A DNA stretch of 64,000 bases from CAVVSD01 sp963837655 (GTDB lineage Bacteria > Actinomycetota > Thermoleophilia > Solirubrobacterales > Solirubrobacteraceae), in the NCBI GenBank assembly GCA_963837655.1, contig CAWIOK010000001.1, forward strand, positions 372,001-436,000. The letters are read 5' to 3'. The notes beneath the pieces are model-generated. The model was given only the letters and a program-made list of their open reading frames with translations. It was not told the origin of the DNA and made no database searches. Each line of letters starts with the position of its first letter. Positions within the stretch are counted from its first letter, which is position 1. Positions 44,394-53,311 of this stretch are shown here, piece after piece. A program made the position numbers and the translations under genes.

Positions 44394-44957
44394 GTGGACA
44401 CCGCGCGCGAGCTGAACCGGCGACTGGGCCGCACGATCCGCGCGCACCGCCTCGCGCACGGCTCGTCCGTGACCGAGCTGGCACGGGATGCGGGCCTGTC
44501 GAAGACGATCCTCGGGCGGATCGAGAGCGGCACCGGCAACCCGTCGATCGAGACGCTGTGGCGCATCTCCCAGGCGCTCGCGCTGCCGCTCGGTTCGCTG
44601 CTGGAGGACGAGGGTCGCCCGAACGCCCGGGTCATCCCGTCACGTTCGGGCGAGCAGGTCCACGCCGAGTCGGGCATGACAGGCTGGCTCGTGCACGCCG
44701 ACGGCCGCGACCACCGGACCGAGCTCTTCGACCTCGACTACCCGAAGGGCACCGACCACCGCAGCGACGCCCACCTCCCCGGGACCGAGGAGGTCATCGT
44801 GTGCGTGCGCGGGCGCATCCGGGTCGGCCCGGTGGGCGAGGAGGCGGAGCTCGGCCTCGGCGACGCGATCCTGTTCGCGGCCGATGCCCCGCACTCCTAC
44901 CGGGCGCTGCGCGACACCCGCGTGCTGTGCTGGATGCTCTACGCGGCAGGCACGTGA
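44394..44957 (+). CDS. XRE-family regulator with C-terminal cupin domain
   Basis: A 187-residue regulator: an N-terminal helix-turn-helix (VTELARDAGLSKTILGRIESGTGNPSIETLWRIS) and a C-terminal cupin sensor (LPGTEEVIVCVRGRIRVGPV, GLGDAILFAADAPHSYRAL). The XRE-cupin plus BenE-transporter pair is the same arrangement as E. coli ydcN-ydcO. The ligand is unknown. GTG 44394 follows the palindromic promoter directly, and its stop overlaps the transporter GTG. Confidence 0.92.
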   Translation: MDTARELNRRLGRTIRAHRLAHGSSVTELARDAGLSKTILGRIESGTGNPSIETLWRISQALALPLGSLLEDEGRPNARVIPSRSGEQVHAESGMTGWLVHADGRDHRTELFDLDYPKGTDHRSDAHLPGTEEVIVCVRGRIRVGPVGEEAELGLGDAILFAADAPHSYRALRDTRVLCWMLYAAGT

Positions 44958-46114
44958 GGGCCCGCTCGGACCTCGTCGCGCCGGTGCTCGCCGGCTGCGT
45001 CACCGCGCTCGTGGGCTTCTCCGGGTCGTTCCCGGTCGTGCTGGCAGGCCTGCACGCCGTGGGCGCCGACCGGCAGGAGGCGACGTCCGGCCTGCTCGCG
45101 CTGTGCGTCGGCGCCGGGGTCGTGGCGATCCTCATGAGCCGCCGCGTCCGGATGCCGGTGGCGATGGCCTGGTCGACCCCGGGCGCCGCGCTGCTCGTGT
45201 CGACGGGCGCCCCGAGCGGCGGGTTCCCGGCCGCGGTCGGCGCCTTCCTGGTCTGCGGCGGGCTCATCGTGCTCAGCGGGCTGTGGGGCGCGCTGGGCCG
45301 GGCGATCGCGTCGATCCCCCCGGCGCTGGCGAGCGCGATGCTCGCCGGCGTGCTGCTCCCGATCTGCGTCGCCCCGGTCCGCGCCGTCGTCGAGATCCCG
45401 TGGCTCGCCGTGCCGGTCGTGCTCGTGTGGGCGGTGCTGACGCGCGTGTCGCGGCCGTGGGCGGCGCCGGGTGCGATCGTCGCGGCGATCATCGCGGTGG
45501 TGATCGACGGGCCGGGCGACCTCTCGGGCGTCAGCGTGCTGCCGTCGGCGCAGCTCGTCTCCCCCGTCTTCGAGCCCGCCGCGATCGTCGGCATCGCGTT
45601 GCCGCTGTTCATCGTCACGATGGCGTCGCAGAACATCGCCGGCATGGGCGTGCTCGCGAGTTTCGGCTACCGCCCGCCGCTGGCGCCGATCCTCAGGTCG
45701 ACCGGTATGGCGACGCTCATCGCGGCGCCGTTCGGCGGCCACGCCGTGAACCTCGCGGCGATCTCCGCCGCGCTGGCGGCGGGCCCAGACGCCCACCCGG
45801 ACCGCGACCGCCGCTGGATCGCGGCCGCGGTCGCCGGCGGCGGCCTCATCGCGCTCGGGCTGTGCGCCGGGCTGGCGACAGCCCTCGTCGCGGCGTCGCC
45901 GACCGCGCTCGTCGACACGGTCGCGGGCCTGGCGCTCGTCGGCGCCCTGGCGGTGGCGCTGGCCTCGGCGCTCGCCGACGAGGCCCGCCGCGACGCCGCG
46001 GTCGTGACGTTCGTCGTGAGCGCGTCCGGCATCACGCTCGCGTCGATCAGCGCGTCGTTCTGGGGCCTCGTGGCCGGAATGGCGTTCCTGGCGCTGGGCC
46101 GGCTGCGGGGCTAG
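44954..46114 (+). CDS. BenE-family benzoate/H+ symporter-like transporter
   Basis: A 386-residue membrane protein with about 12 helices, matching BenE/YdcO: GFSGSFPVVLAGLHAVGADRQEATSG near the start and the NIAGMGVLASFGYRPP and TLIAAPFGGHAVNLAAISAAL motifs. BenE proteins take up benzoate or related aromatic acids. Paired with an XRE-cupin regulator by a GTGA overlap. Its stop shares CTAG with the converging GFA gene. The exact substrate is inferred from the family only. Confidence 0.92.
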   Translation: MRARSDLVAPVLAGCVTALVGFSGSFPVVLAGLHAVGADRQEATSGLLALCVGAGVVAILMSRRVRMPVAMAWSTPGAALLVSTGAPSGGFPAAVGAFLVCGGLIVLSGLWGALGRAIASIPPALASAMLAGVLLPICVAPVRAVVEIPWLAVPVVLVWAVLTRVSRPWAAPGAIVAAIIAVVIDGPGDLSGVSVLPSAQLVSPVFEPAAIVGIALPLFIVTMASQNIAGMGVLASFGYRPPLAPILRSTGMATLIAAPFGGHAVNLAAISAALAAGPDAHPDRDRRWIAAAVAGGGLIALGLCAGLATALVAASPTALVDTVAGLALVGALAVALASALADEARRDAAVVTFVVSASGITLASISASFWGLVAGMAFLALGRLRG

Positions 46115-46524
46115 ACGGCGCGGCCCGCGTGGTGCGGGATGCCATCGTCGGGGAGCGGCTCCCAGACCGCGGCGTCGGCCACGAACTGGCGGAACGCCGG
46201 CCGGATGCCGGGATCGCCATCCAGCGCGCCCAGGCGCACGCCGGTGATCGTCCCGTCCGGCGTGCGGCCCATGACGCTGGAACCGCACAGGACGCAGAAC
46301 GTCTTGCCCATCCCGCCCTCCGGGAACCAGTCGCGCAGGTGCTCCGCGCCGGCCACGATCCGGACGGTTCCGGGCGCGACGCGGCCGGTCGCGCCCGCCG
46401 CGGCGCCGGTGCGGTGCTGGCAGCGTGTGCAGTGGCAGTAGAGCGCGCCGGTCAGCGGCTCATCGACCTCGAAGCGGACGGCGCCGCAGCCGCAGCCGCC
46501 GGTCAGGGGAAGCTCTCCAGGCAT
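46111..46524 (-). CDS. GFA-family (glutathione-dependent formaldehyde-activating-like) zinc protein
   Basis: A 137-residue GFA/CENP-V-type protein with the zinc-binding cysteines in GGCGCGAVRF, CHCTRCQHRTG and FCVLCGSSVMG. Despite the family name, most bacterial members have no proven activity and this organism group generally lacks glutathione, so the substrate is open. It is transcribed on the minus strand 10 bases after the Pr6Pr membrane-protein gene. Confidence 0.9.
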   Translation of the reverse strand: MPGELPLTGGCGCGAVRFEVDEPLTGALYCHCTRCQHRTGAAAGATGRVAPGTVRIVAGAEHLRDWFPEGGMGKTFCVLCGSSVMGRTPDGTITGVRLGALDGDPGIRPAFRQFVADAAVWEPLPDDGIPHHAGRAV

Positions 46525-46534
46525 GGGTGGGAAG

Positions 46535-47149
46535 CTACACGCGGACCCGGTGGCGGCGGTTCACGGCGATGAACACCATGCACAGGACGACCCCGAGGAC
46601 CAACACGAGGAAGGCGTTCAGCAGCACGCCGCCGTAGCCGTGCTCCCCCACGTCGATGAAGTCGTACGGGTACCAGTCGGTGATCGCGCCCCAGATGAGC
46701 ACCCAGGCGAGGTAGCCGATCGGCCAGACGAGCGCGGGAGCGATCAGGCCGCGCGACCGCGCGCCCCAGGGCCCGAGCAGCAGCCACGCGAGCACCGCCA
46801 GCGGTGGCGCGATGTAGTGCAGGAGCACGCTCGCCGTTCCGACGTCGGCGCCGTCGGGCGCGAGGATCGCGGCGAAGATGATCCCGGTCACCGTGATGCC
46901 GAGCAGCGCGTCGAGGTGCAGCAGCACGAACCGCACGCCGTGGGCCGCGCCGGCGGCGAGCGCGACCGCCGCGAGGAACACGAGGATGTTGCTCTCGATC
47001 GTGAAGTACGTGAAGAACCGGACGATCCGGGTCGGCCGCGACGCGGGGACGTCGGCCGTCATCGAGTTGATGAAGTTCATGACGAGCCCGGTGCCCGACA
47101 CAAGCGCCAGGACGAGGTAGACGGCGCGCCGGATCGAGTCGCTCTGCAT
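46535..47149 (-). CDS. Pr6Pr-family six-helix membrane protein
   Basis: A 204-residue membrane protein with six predicted helices: VYLVLALVSGTGLVMNFINS, RFFTYFTIESNILVFLAAVAL, LLGITVTGIIFAAILAP, IAPPLAVLAWLLLGP, LVWPIGYLAWVLIWG and LNAFLVLVLGVVLCMVFIAV. The FxYFTxxSN signature and WYPYDFID loop identify the Pr6Pr family, whose function is unknown. ATG at 47149 starts at the first helix; longer in-frame forms are arginine-rich and rejected. Confidence 0.85.
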   Translation of the reverse strand: MQSDSIRRAVYLVLALVSGTGLVMNFINSMTADVPASRPTRIVRFFTYFTIESNILVFLAAVALAAGAAHGVRFVLLHLDALLGITVTGIIFAAILAPDGADVGTASVLLHYIAPPLAVLAWLLLGPWGARSRGLIAPALVWPIGYLAWVLIWGAITDWYPYDFIDVGEHGYGGVLLNAFLVLVLGVVLCMVFIAVNRRHRVRV

Positions 47150-47217
47150 CGTGACGGCGGTTGTACACCATCGGCTCCGCGTAGCATCACGCGCCCACCG
47201 AGCGGAGGAGAGATCGC

Positions 47218-47547
47218 ATGAGCGAGGTCGTCGTCGTCGTGACGCTGCGGGCCAAGCCGGGCAAGGACCAGGAGATGGCCGCGGCGCTGACCGCGGGCTC
47301 CCCGGAGACGCACACAGAGGACGGGTGCCTCGTCTACGCCATGCATCAGCGCGTCGACGACCCGCTGTCCTTCGCGATCGTCGAGTGCTGGGCGTCCCAG
47401 GCCCACCTCGACGCGCACCTGGAGCTGCCGAAGGTGCAGGAGATGATCGGCACGCTCGACGGGCTCGCCGACGGGCAGCCGGCCTTCGGCATCTACTCGA
47501 CGCTGCATGCCGGGGACCCGGGGAAGGGCGCACTCGCCAGGGCATGA
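47218..47547 (+). CDS. Antibiotic biosynthesis monooxygenase (ABM)-domain protein
   Basis: A 109-residue single dimeric alpha-beta-barrel domain: VVVVVTLRAKPGKDQEMAAAL, HTEDGCLVYAMHQ and FAIVECWASQAHLDAHL. Such cofactor-free proteins act on quinones or simply bind small aromatics. CGGAGGAGAG before the ATG is a strong ribosome-binding site. It overlaps the flavin reductase-like gene (ATGA), hinting that both act on one substrate. Confidence 0.9.
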   Translation: MSEVVVVVTLRAKPGKDQEMAAALTAGSPETHTEDGCLVYAMHQRVDDPLSFAIVECWASQAHLDAHLELPKVQEMIGTLDGLADGQPAFGIYSTLHAGDPGKGALARA

Positions 47548-48173
47548 TCTTCTACGAGCCTCACCGACGGGACCGCACGCTGCTGCCGCACGATCCGTTC
47601 AAGGCGATCATCGCGCCGCGCCCCGTCGGCTGGGTCTCGACCACCGGACCGGAAGGCGAGGTGAACCTGGCGCCCTACAGCTTCTTCAACGCGGTCTGCG
47701 AGGCGCCCGTCATGCTCGCCTTCTCCAGCCAGGGGCCCAAGCACTCGGCATCGTTCGCCGGCGCGGCGGGCGAGTTCGTGTGGAACCTCGCCACCTGGGA
47801 TCTGCGCGAGCAGATGAACGACTCCTCCGCCCCGCTGCCGCGCGGCGTGAGCGAGTTCGAGCACGCCTCCCTGGAGATGGCCGACTCGCGGATGGTCGCC
47901 CCGCCACGGGTCGCTGCGAGCCCGTGCGCCATGGAGTGCAAGGTGGTCCAGACGCTCGAGCTGCGCGACCTCGACGGCCGCGAGGTCGACCAGTACCTCG
48001 TCATCGGCCAGGTCGTCGGCGTCCACCTCGACGAGCGCTACGTCGTCGGCGGGCAGGTCGACACGGCCGCGCTGCGCCCGATCGCCCGCTGCGGCTACCT
48101 CGGCGAGTACGCGGTGGTCGACAGCCTGTTCCACATGGGACGCCCCCGCGGTGCCGAGCCGCCCGGCTTCTGA
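47544..48173 (+). CDS. Flavin reductase-like FMN-binding protein
   Basis: A 209-residue FMN-binding split-barrel protein: RPVGWVSTTGPEGEVNLAPYSFFNAVCEAPVMLAFS, EFVWNLATWDLREQMN and SLEMADSRMVAPPRV match the flavin reductase-like group. It probably supplies reduced flavin or reduces a small molecule itself. It could be the reductase for the flavin monooxygenases in this window, but it is not adjacent to them, so this is speculative. Confidence 0.9.
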   Translation: MIFYEPHRRDRTLLPHDPFKAIIAPRPVGWVSTTGPEGEVNLAPYSFFNAVCEAPVMLAFSSQGPKHSASFAGAAGEFVWNLATWDLREQMNDSSAPLPRGVSEFEHASLEMADSRMVAPPRVAASPCAMECKVVQTLELRDLDGREVDQYLVIGQVVGVHLDERYVVGGQVDTAALRPIARCGYLGEYAVVDSLFHMGRPRGAEPPGF

Positions 48174-48185
48174 GACCCTGACCCG

Positions 48186-48836
48186 ATGGACGTCGCGATC
48201 GCAGGAGCACACGGTCAGATCGCCCGCGGCCTGACACGGCTGCTGGCGGCACGGGGCGACCGGGTCCGCGGACTGATCCGCAACCCCGCACACGCCGAGG
48301 ACCTGCGGGCCGACGGCGCGCAGCCCGTGCTGGTCGATCTCGAGCAGGCCGGCGACGACGAGGTCCGTGCCGCGATCGACGGCGCCGACGCGGTCGTGTT
48401 CGCCGCCGGGGCCGGCCCGGGCAGCGGCGCCGCCCGCAAGCTGACGGTCGACCGCGACGGTGCGATCTCCCTCGTGCGCGCCGCGGAGGCCGCCGGCGTC
48501 GGGCGCTACGTCATCGTCAGCTCGGTCGGCGCGGAGTCGCCGCCGGACGGCGACGACGTCTTCAGCGTCTACCTGCAGGCCAAGGCGCAGGCCGACGAGG
48601 CCGTCGCCGCAAGCTCGCTGGCCTGGACCATCGTGCGGCCGGGACCCCTCACCGACGACCCGGCGGCCGGCGCGGTGCAACTGACGACGGAGCCGTTCCG
48701 CGAGGCCGTCACCCGGGAGGACGTCGCGCTGGTGCTCGCGGCGGTGCTCGCCGAGCCGCGCTCCGCGGAGCTGACGCTGTACGTCGCGGCCGGATCGGAT
48801 CCCGTCGCTGAGGCGCTCGCGGCGACCCTTCCTTGA
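48186..48836 (+). CDS. NAD(P)H-binding SDR-type protein
   Basis: A 216-residue atypical SDR (NmrA/YwnB-like): VAIAGAHGQIARGLTRLLAARG is the dinucleotide-binding motif and RYVIVSSVGAESPPDGDD the central strand. The Tyr-Lys pair may be YLQAKAQ. It may be an oxidoreductase or a redox-sensing binding protein. It starts 12 bases after the flavin reductase-like gene. Confidence 0.85.
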   Translation: MDVAIAGAHGQIARGLTRLLAARGDRVRGLIRNPAHAEDLRADGAQPVLVDLEQAGDDEVRAAIDGADAVVFAAGAGPGSGAARKLTVDRDGAISLVRAAEAAGVGRYVIVSSVGAESPPDGDDVFSVYLQAKAQADEAVAASSLAWTIVRPGPLTDDPAAGAVQLTTEPFREAVTREDVALVLAAVLAEPRSAELTLYVAAGSDPVAEALAATLP

Positions 48837-48857
48837 TGTTCGGGTAGGACCCCTGGG

Positions 48858-49643
48858 ATGCCACTCGCCCGGGACCACCTGACCGCCGACGGCCCACACG
48901 TCGCGCTCCTGCACGCCGGGGTCGCCGATCGTCGCGTCTGGCGCGACGTCGCGCCTGCCCTGCACGAGCTCGGAGCCGACGTCCTGGCCTCTGACCGTCG
49001 TGGATTCGGCGAGTCGCCGCCGACCGACGAGGCGTTCCGCCACGTCGACGACCTGCTCGAGCTGCTCGACGGCCCGACGTGGCTCGTCGGCAACTCGATG
49101 GGCGGCGCGCTGGCGCTCGACGCGGCGCTGCTCGCGCCGGAGCGGGTCGCCGGGCTCGTCCTCATCGCGCCTGCCGTCAGCGGCGCGCCCGAGGGCTCGC
49201 TCGACAGCCTCGACCAGGAGACCGGGAGGATCATCCAGGCGATCATGGCCGCCGACAGGACCGGGGACCTCGAGGCGGTCAACCGCCACGAGATCCGTCT
49301 GTGGCTCGACGGCCCGTCCTCACCGGAGGGTCGCGTGGGCGGCGAGGCGCGCGAGCTGGCCTTCGCGATGAACGAGATCGCGCTGCGCTCCGGCATGCCG
49401 GAGGACGCCGGGCAGGGCGACGCCGACGCCTGGTCGCGGCTGGAGGAGATCCGCGCGCCGGCGACGATCGCGTGGGGTGAGCTGGACGAGCCCGACGCCG
49501 CCGTCGTGTGCCACGAGCTCGAGCGGCGCCTGCGCGACGTGCGCGCCGCCGTCGTCCTTCCCGGCGTCGCGCACCTGCCTTCGCTCGAGCGTCCTGACGT
49601 CGTCGTGGACCTCATCGCCGGCGCGATCGGGCTCCCGCGCTGA
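48858..49643 (+). CDS. Alpha/beta hydrolase
   Basis: A 261-residue alpha/beta hydrolase. Nucleophile elbow GNSMGGAL, oxyanion-hole region LLHAGVADRRVW, acid residue near GELDEPD and catalytic histidine in GVAHLPSLERPD. The family covers esterases, C-C hydrolases and lactonases; the ligand is unknown. TAGGAC at 48845-48850 plus seven bases to the ATG suggests a leaderless start. Confidence 0.88.
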   Translation: MPLARDHLTADGPHVALLHAGVADRRVWRDVAPALHELGADVLASDRRGFGESPPTDEAFRHVDDLLELLDGPTWLVGNSMGGALALDAALLAPERVAGLVLIAPAVSGAPEGSLDSLDQETGRIIQAIMAADRTGDLEAVNRHEIRLWLDGPSSPEGRVGGEARELAFAMNEIALRSGMPEDAGQGDADAWSRLEEIRAPATIAWGELDEPDAAVVCHELERRLRDVRAAVVLPGVAHLPSLERPDVVVDLIAGAIGLPR

Positions 49644-49645
49644 TC

Positions 49646-49669
49646 TGTACGCGCCAGGACGCACGTACA
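49646..49669. promoter_or_regulatory. TGTACG-N12-CGTACA inverted repeat upstream of the lipid-modification operon
   Basis: Perfect 6-bp arms lie 36 bases before the amine-oxidase start. It could be an operator of a dimeric regulator or part of the leader; no other support. Confidence 0.35.
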
Positions 49670-49704
49670 CCCGGCGTGACACCCGAACCCGAACGAGGGA
49701 CAGC

Positions 49705-50955
49705 GTGAGGATCGCGATCGTCGGCGCCGGCGTCTCCGGCCTCGTCGTCGCGCACCGCCTCCACGAGCGCCACGAGGTGACGGTGTTCGAAGAGGCGCCG
49801 CGCGTCGGCGGCCACACGAACACCGTGCGCGTCGACCTGTCCGATGAGACCCACCACGTCGACACCGGCTTCATCGTCCACAACGACCGCAACTACCCGC
49901 GCTTCGAGGCGCTCCTGACGAAGCTCGGCGTGCAGACCCAGCCGTCGATCATGAGCTTCGGCGTCGCCGACACGCGCGGGGACTTCGAGTACTCCAGCGC
50001 GTCGGCCAACGGCCTGTTCGCGAACCGCGCGCATCTGCTGCAGCCGTGGTTCCACCGCATGGTCGCCGAGATCCCGCGGTTCCAGCGCGAGGCCCGCGCG
50101 CTGCTGGACGACGCGGGCGCCGACGGCGTGTCGCTGGGGGAGTGGCTGCACGAGCGCAAGTACTCGCGCGCGTTCGTCGAGCGGCTCATCGTTCCCCAGG
50201 CGTCCGCCGTCTGGTCGACGGACCCGGGCGAGATGTGGCGCTTCCCGGCCCGGTTCCTCGCCCGCTTCTTCCACAACCACGGGATGCTCGGGCTGCGCGA
50301 CCGACCCACCTGGCGGACCGTCGCCGGCGGCTCGCAGGTCTACGTCGACGCGCTCGTGCGCCCCTGGCGCGACCGCATCCGCGTCGCGACGCCGGTCACG
50401 GAGATCCGCCGCCACGAGGACCACGTCGCCGTGCGCCCGAGGGGCGGTGACCCCGAGCGCTTCGACGAGGTCGTGCTCGCGGTCCACTCCGACCAGGCGC
50501 TGCGGATGCTCGCCGACGCGGACCGGCGCGAGCGTGAGCTGCTCGGAGCGATCCCGTACGGGAACAACGAGGCGGTGCTCCACACCGATCGGCGCCTTCT
50601 GCCGCGCCGGCGCCGGGCCTGGGCGAGCTGGAACTACCACCTGCTCGACGACCCGCCGGCCAGCACGACCGTCACGTACCACATGAACTCGCTGCAGGAC
50701 CTGTCCGCCAACGAGCAGCTGTGCGTCACCCTGAACCGCACGGACGCGATCGACCCGAACCGGATCCTGGGCACCTACAGCTACGCGCACCCCGTGTACA
50801 CGTCGGAGGGGATGCGCGCGCAGGCCCGCCACGGCGAGATCAGCGGACGCAATCGGACGCACTTCTGCGGCGCCTACTGGGGCTGGGGCTTCCACGAGGA
50901 CGGCGTCGTCAGCGGCGAGCGCGTCGCCGACGCGCTGGAGGCGCAGCCCGCATGA
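49705..50955 (+). CDS. FAD-dependent amine oxidase-like desaturase/oxidoreductase
   Basis: A 416-residue flavoprotein with the FAD-binding IAIVGAGVSGLVVAHRL, EEAPRVGGHTNTV and GSQVYVDALV stretches, and the C-terminal FCGAYWGWGFHEDGVVSGERVA that closes the site. This is the protein that regularly precedes DUF1365 and cyclopropane-fatty-acid synthase genes, where it is thought to work on membrane fatty acids. GTG 49705 follows a CGAGGGAC site. ATGA overlap leads into the DUF1365 gene. Confidence 0.92.
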   Translation: MRIAIVGAGVSGLVVAHRLHERHEVTVFEEAPRVGGHTNTVRVDLSDETHHVDTGFIVHNDRNYPRFEALLTKLGVQTQPSIMSFGVADTRGDFEYSSASANGLFANRAHLLQPWFHRMVAEIPRFQREARALLDDAGADGVSLGEWLHERKYSRAFVERLIVPQASAVWSTDPGEMWRFPARFLARFFHNHGMLGLRDRPTWRTVAGGSQVYVDALVRPWRDRIRVATPVTEIRRHEDHVAVRPRGGDPERFDEVVLAVHSDQALRMLADADRRERELLGAIPYGNNEAVLHTDRRLLPRRRRAWASWNYHLLDDPPASTTVTYHMNSLQDLSANEQLCVTLNRTDAIDPNRILGTYSYAHPVYTSEGMRAQARHGEISGRNRTHFCGAYWGWGFHEDGVVSGERVADALEAQPA

Positions 50956-51686
50956 CCGCCAGCGCGCTCTACGTCGGCACGATCCGCCATCGGCGCGTGC
51001 GTGTGCGCGAGACCGAGTTCCGCCATGGGATCGCGCTCGCCTACGTGGACCTCGACGAGCTGCCGTCGCTGCTCGGCGGGCGACTCGTCGCGCCGGGGCG
51101 GGGCGTCGTGCGCTTCCGCCGGTCGGACTACCTCGGCGACCCGCGCGTGCCGCTTGCCGACTCCGTGCGTGCGCTCGTCACGCAGCGCATCGGGACGGCG
51201 CCGACGGGCCCGATCCGCCTGCTGACGCAGCTGCGCACGCTGGGCCACTGCTTCAACCCCGTGTCCTTCTACTACTGCTACGACGAGTCCGAGCGCTTGC
51301 AGGCGCTGGTCGCCGAGGTGACCAACACGCCGTGGGGCGAGCGGCATGCGTACGTCATCGAAGCTGGCGCAGGCCGGATAATCGAGGGCGGTATGGACAA
51401 GGCACTGCATGTCTCGCCGTTCATGGAGATGGATCAGCGCTACGAGGTCAGGGCGACAGACCCCGCCGAGACGCTGTCCGTCCACATCTCGTCGCATCAG
51501 GGGGGCGAGCGCGCGTTCGACGCGACGCTTGCGCTCCAGCGACGCGAGATGACCGCCCGCTCGGTCGCGGAGACCACGTTGCGACACCCCGCGAGCACCC
51601 TGCGGACGCTGGTCCTCATCTACGGCCACGCGATCGGGCTCTGGCTGCGGCGGATCCCCATCGTCGCGCACCCGGGGCGCGCATGA
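50952..51686 (+). CDS. DUF1365 protein
   Basis: A 244-residue DUF1365 protein: ALYVGTIRHRRVRVRETEFRHGIALAYVDLDEL, then LRTLGHCFNPVSFYYCYD and MDKALHVSPFMEMDQRYE. The histidine and asparagine pattern GHCFNPVSFYY is the family signature. Function unproven; it always travels with the flavoprotein and the cyclopropane synthase, so it probably assists a lipid modification. It is coupled on both sides by ATGA overlaps. Confidence 0.92.
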   Translation: MTASALYVGTIRHRRVRVRETEFRHGIALAYVDLDELPSLLGGRLVAPGRGVVRFRRSDYLGDPRVPLADSVRALVTQRIGTAPTGPIRLLTQLRTLGHCFNPVSFYYCYDESERLQALVAEVTNTPWGERHAYVIEAGAGRIIEGGMDKALHVSPFMEMDQRYEVRATDPAETLSVHISSHQGGERAFDATLALQRREMTARSVAETTLRHPASTLRTLVLIYGHAIGLWLRRIPIVAHPGRA

Positions 51687-52924
51687 CCGAGCGCACAGCA
51701 CGTCGCCTCGCGCTGACGCTCCTGCGGCGGATCCGCGAGGGCCGCCTCACCATCGTCGAGGGCGAGCGCCGGACCGTCATCGGCGAAGGCGTCCCGCAGG
51801 CCGCGATCGTCGTGCGCTCCCCCAGGATGTGGCGCGAGATCCTGCGCGGAGGCCTGGGCCTCGGGGAGTCCTACGCCGACGGACTGTGGGACACCCCCGA
51901 CCTGACCGCCGTGATCGAGCTGGCAGCCCGCAACATGGGCGGCATCGACGAGCTGCGGCGGCGCCTGTCGCCGATCCGCGAGCCCTACCAGCGTGGCCGT
52001 CAGCTCCTCACGCGCAACACGCCGGAGCGCGCCCGCGAGGGGATCCACGCCCACTACGACCTGGGCAACGACCTGTTCTCCGCGCTCCTCGACCCGACGA
52101 TGACGTACTCGTGCGCGGTGTTCGAGCGACGCGACCAGTCGCTGCAGGAGGCGCAGGAGGCCAAGCTCGAGCGCCTGTGCCGCAAGCTCGACATCGGTGA
52201 GGGCGACCGCGTCCTGGAGATCGGGACGGGCTGGGGGAGCTTCGCGGTCCACGCGGCGCGCACGCGGGGCTGCCACGTCACGACCACCACCATCTCCGAT
52301 GAGCAGCACGCGCTCGCCGTCCGCCGCGTCGCGGATGCCGGCCTCTCCGACCGGGTCGCAGTGCTGCACCGCGACTACCGCGAGCTGGACGGGACGTTCG
52401 ACAAGCTCGTGTCGATCGAGATGATCGAGGCGGTCGGCTGGAAGGACTTCGGGACGTTCTTCGACGTCTGCGCGCGGCGCCTCGAGGCCAACGGCGCGAT
52501 GGCGCTGCAGGCCATCACGGTCGACGACCGCCTCTACGACGTCGAGAAGGCATCGCGGACGTTCATCCGCAAGCACATCTTCCCCGACGGCTGCCTGCCG
52601 TCCATCGAGGTCATCGCGCGCTCGGTCGCCCGCCACTCCGACCTGCGGATGGTCTCACTGGAGGACATCACCGCGCACTACCCCGAGACGCTGCGGCGCT
52701 GGCGCGAGAACCTGGACGCCAACGGCGCGGAGCTGGCCGGCCGCGGCTACGACGAGCGCTTCCAGCGGATCTGGCGCCTGTATCTGTGCTGGTGCGAGGC
52801 CGGGTTCACCGCCCGCCGGATCTCCGACGTGCAGATCGTCCTCGGCAAGCCCGCGTGGCACGGCGCCGTGCCGGTCGCCGACCAGGTCGCCGGGACCGCG
52901 CTGCACGGCGAGGCCGCCGGGTAG
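51683..52924 (+). CDS. Cyclopropane-fatty-acyl-phospholipid synthase-like SAM methyltransferase
   Basis: A 413-residue CFA-synthase family enzyme that moves a methyl group from S-adenosylmethionine to unsaturated chains of membrane lipids. The SAM-binding motif is VLEIGTGWGSFAVHAA. GIHAHYDLGNDLFSALLDPTMTYSCAVF and KLVSIEMIEAVGWKDFGTFF are strongly conserved family stretches. With the amine oxidase-like protein and DUF1365 protein it forms a three-gene operon that may make methylated, cyclopropane or furan fatty acids. Confidence 0.93.
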   Translation: MTERTARRLALTLLRRIREGRLTIVEGERRTVIGEGVPQAAIVVRSPRMWREILRGGLGLGESYADGLWDTPDLTAVIELAARNMGGIDELRRRLSPIREPYQRGRQLLTRNTPERAREGIHAHYDLGNDLFSALLDPTMTYSCAVFERRDQSLQEAQEAKLERLCRKLDIGEGDRVLEIGTGWGSFAVHAARTRGCHVTTTTISDEQHALAVRRVADAGLSDRVAVLHRDYRELDGTFDKLVSIEMIEAVGWKDFGTFFDVCARRLEANGAMALQAITVDDRLYDVEKASRTFIRKHIFPDGCLPSIEVIARSVARHSDLRMVSLEDITAHYPETLRRWRENLDANGAELAGRGYDERFQRIWRLYLCWCEAGFTARRISDVQIVLGKPAWHGAVPVADQVAGTALHGEAAG

Positions 52925-52933
52925 GGCAACGAC

Positions 52934-53311
52934 ATGCCGACGAAAGCACGTACCGCCGCCGCGCTCATCTGCGGCGCCCGGATCGCCTATGCCGTGGGGC
53001 TCATCACGGCGCCGACCCAGCTCACCCGGACGTGGTTCGGACCGCCCGCCTTCCAGCCGTCCACCCAGATCCCGTTGCGCGGCCTCGCCGTCCGCGAGAT
53101 CGGGCTGGCGACCGGCGGCCTGCTCGCCTCCCTTGGGGGCGCGCCGGTGCGGCCGTGGCTGATCGCGCAGGTCGCGGGCGACCTCTCGGACATCGTGGCC
53201 AGCGTCGTCGGGCGCAACGGGATCCCGCCCGCGGCGGTGAATGCCGTGACAGCGGTCGGCGGCGCGTCGGCGGCGATCACGGCCGTCGCCGCGGTGGCGG
53301 TCGACTCGTAG
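52934..53311 (+). CDS. Small membrane protein of unknown function
   Basis: A 125-residue protein with about three hydrophobic stretches (AALICGARIAYAVGLITAP, REIGLATGGLLASLGG, NAVTAVGGASAAITAVAAVAV) and no charged catalytic motif. It follows the cyclopropane-synthase gene by nine bases, and its stop overlaps the next GTG, so it belongs to the same transcript. I recognise no family with confidence. Confidence 0.7.
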   Translation: MPTKARTAAALICGARIAYAVGLITAPTQLTRTWFGPPAFQPSTQIPLRGLAVREIGLATGGLLASLGGAPVRPWLIAQVAGDLSDIVASVVGRNGIPPAAVNAVTAVGGASAAITAVAAVAVDS

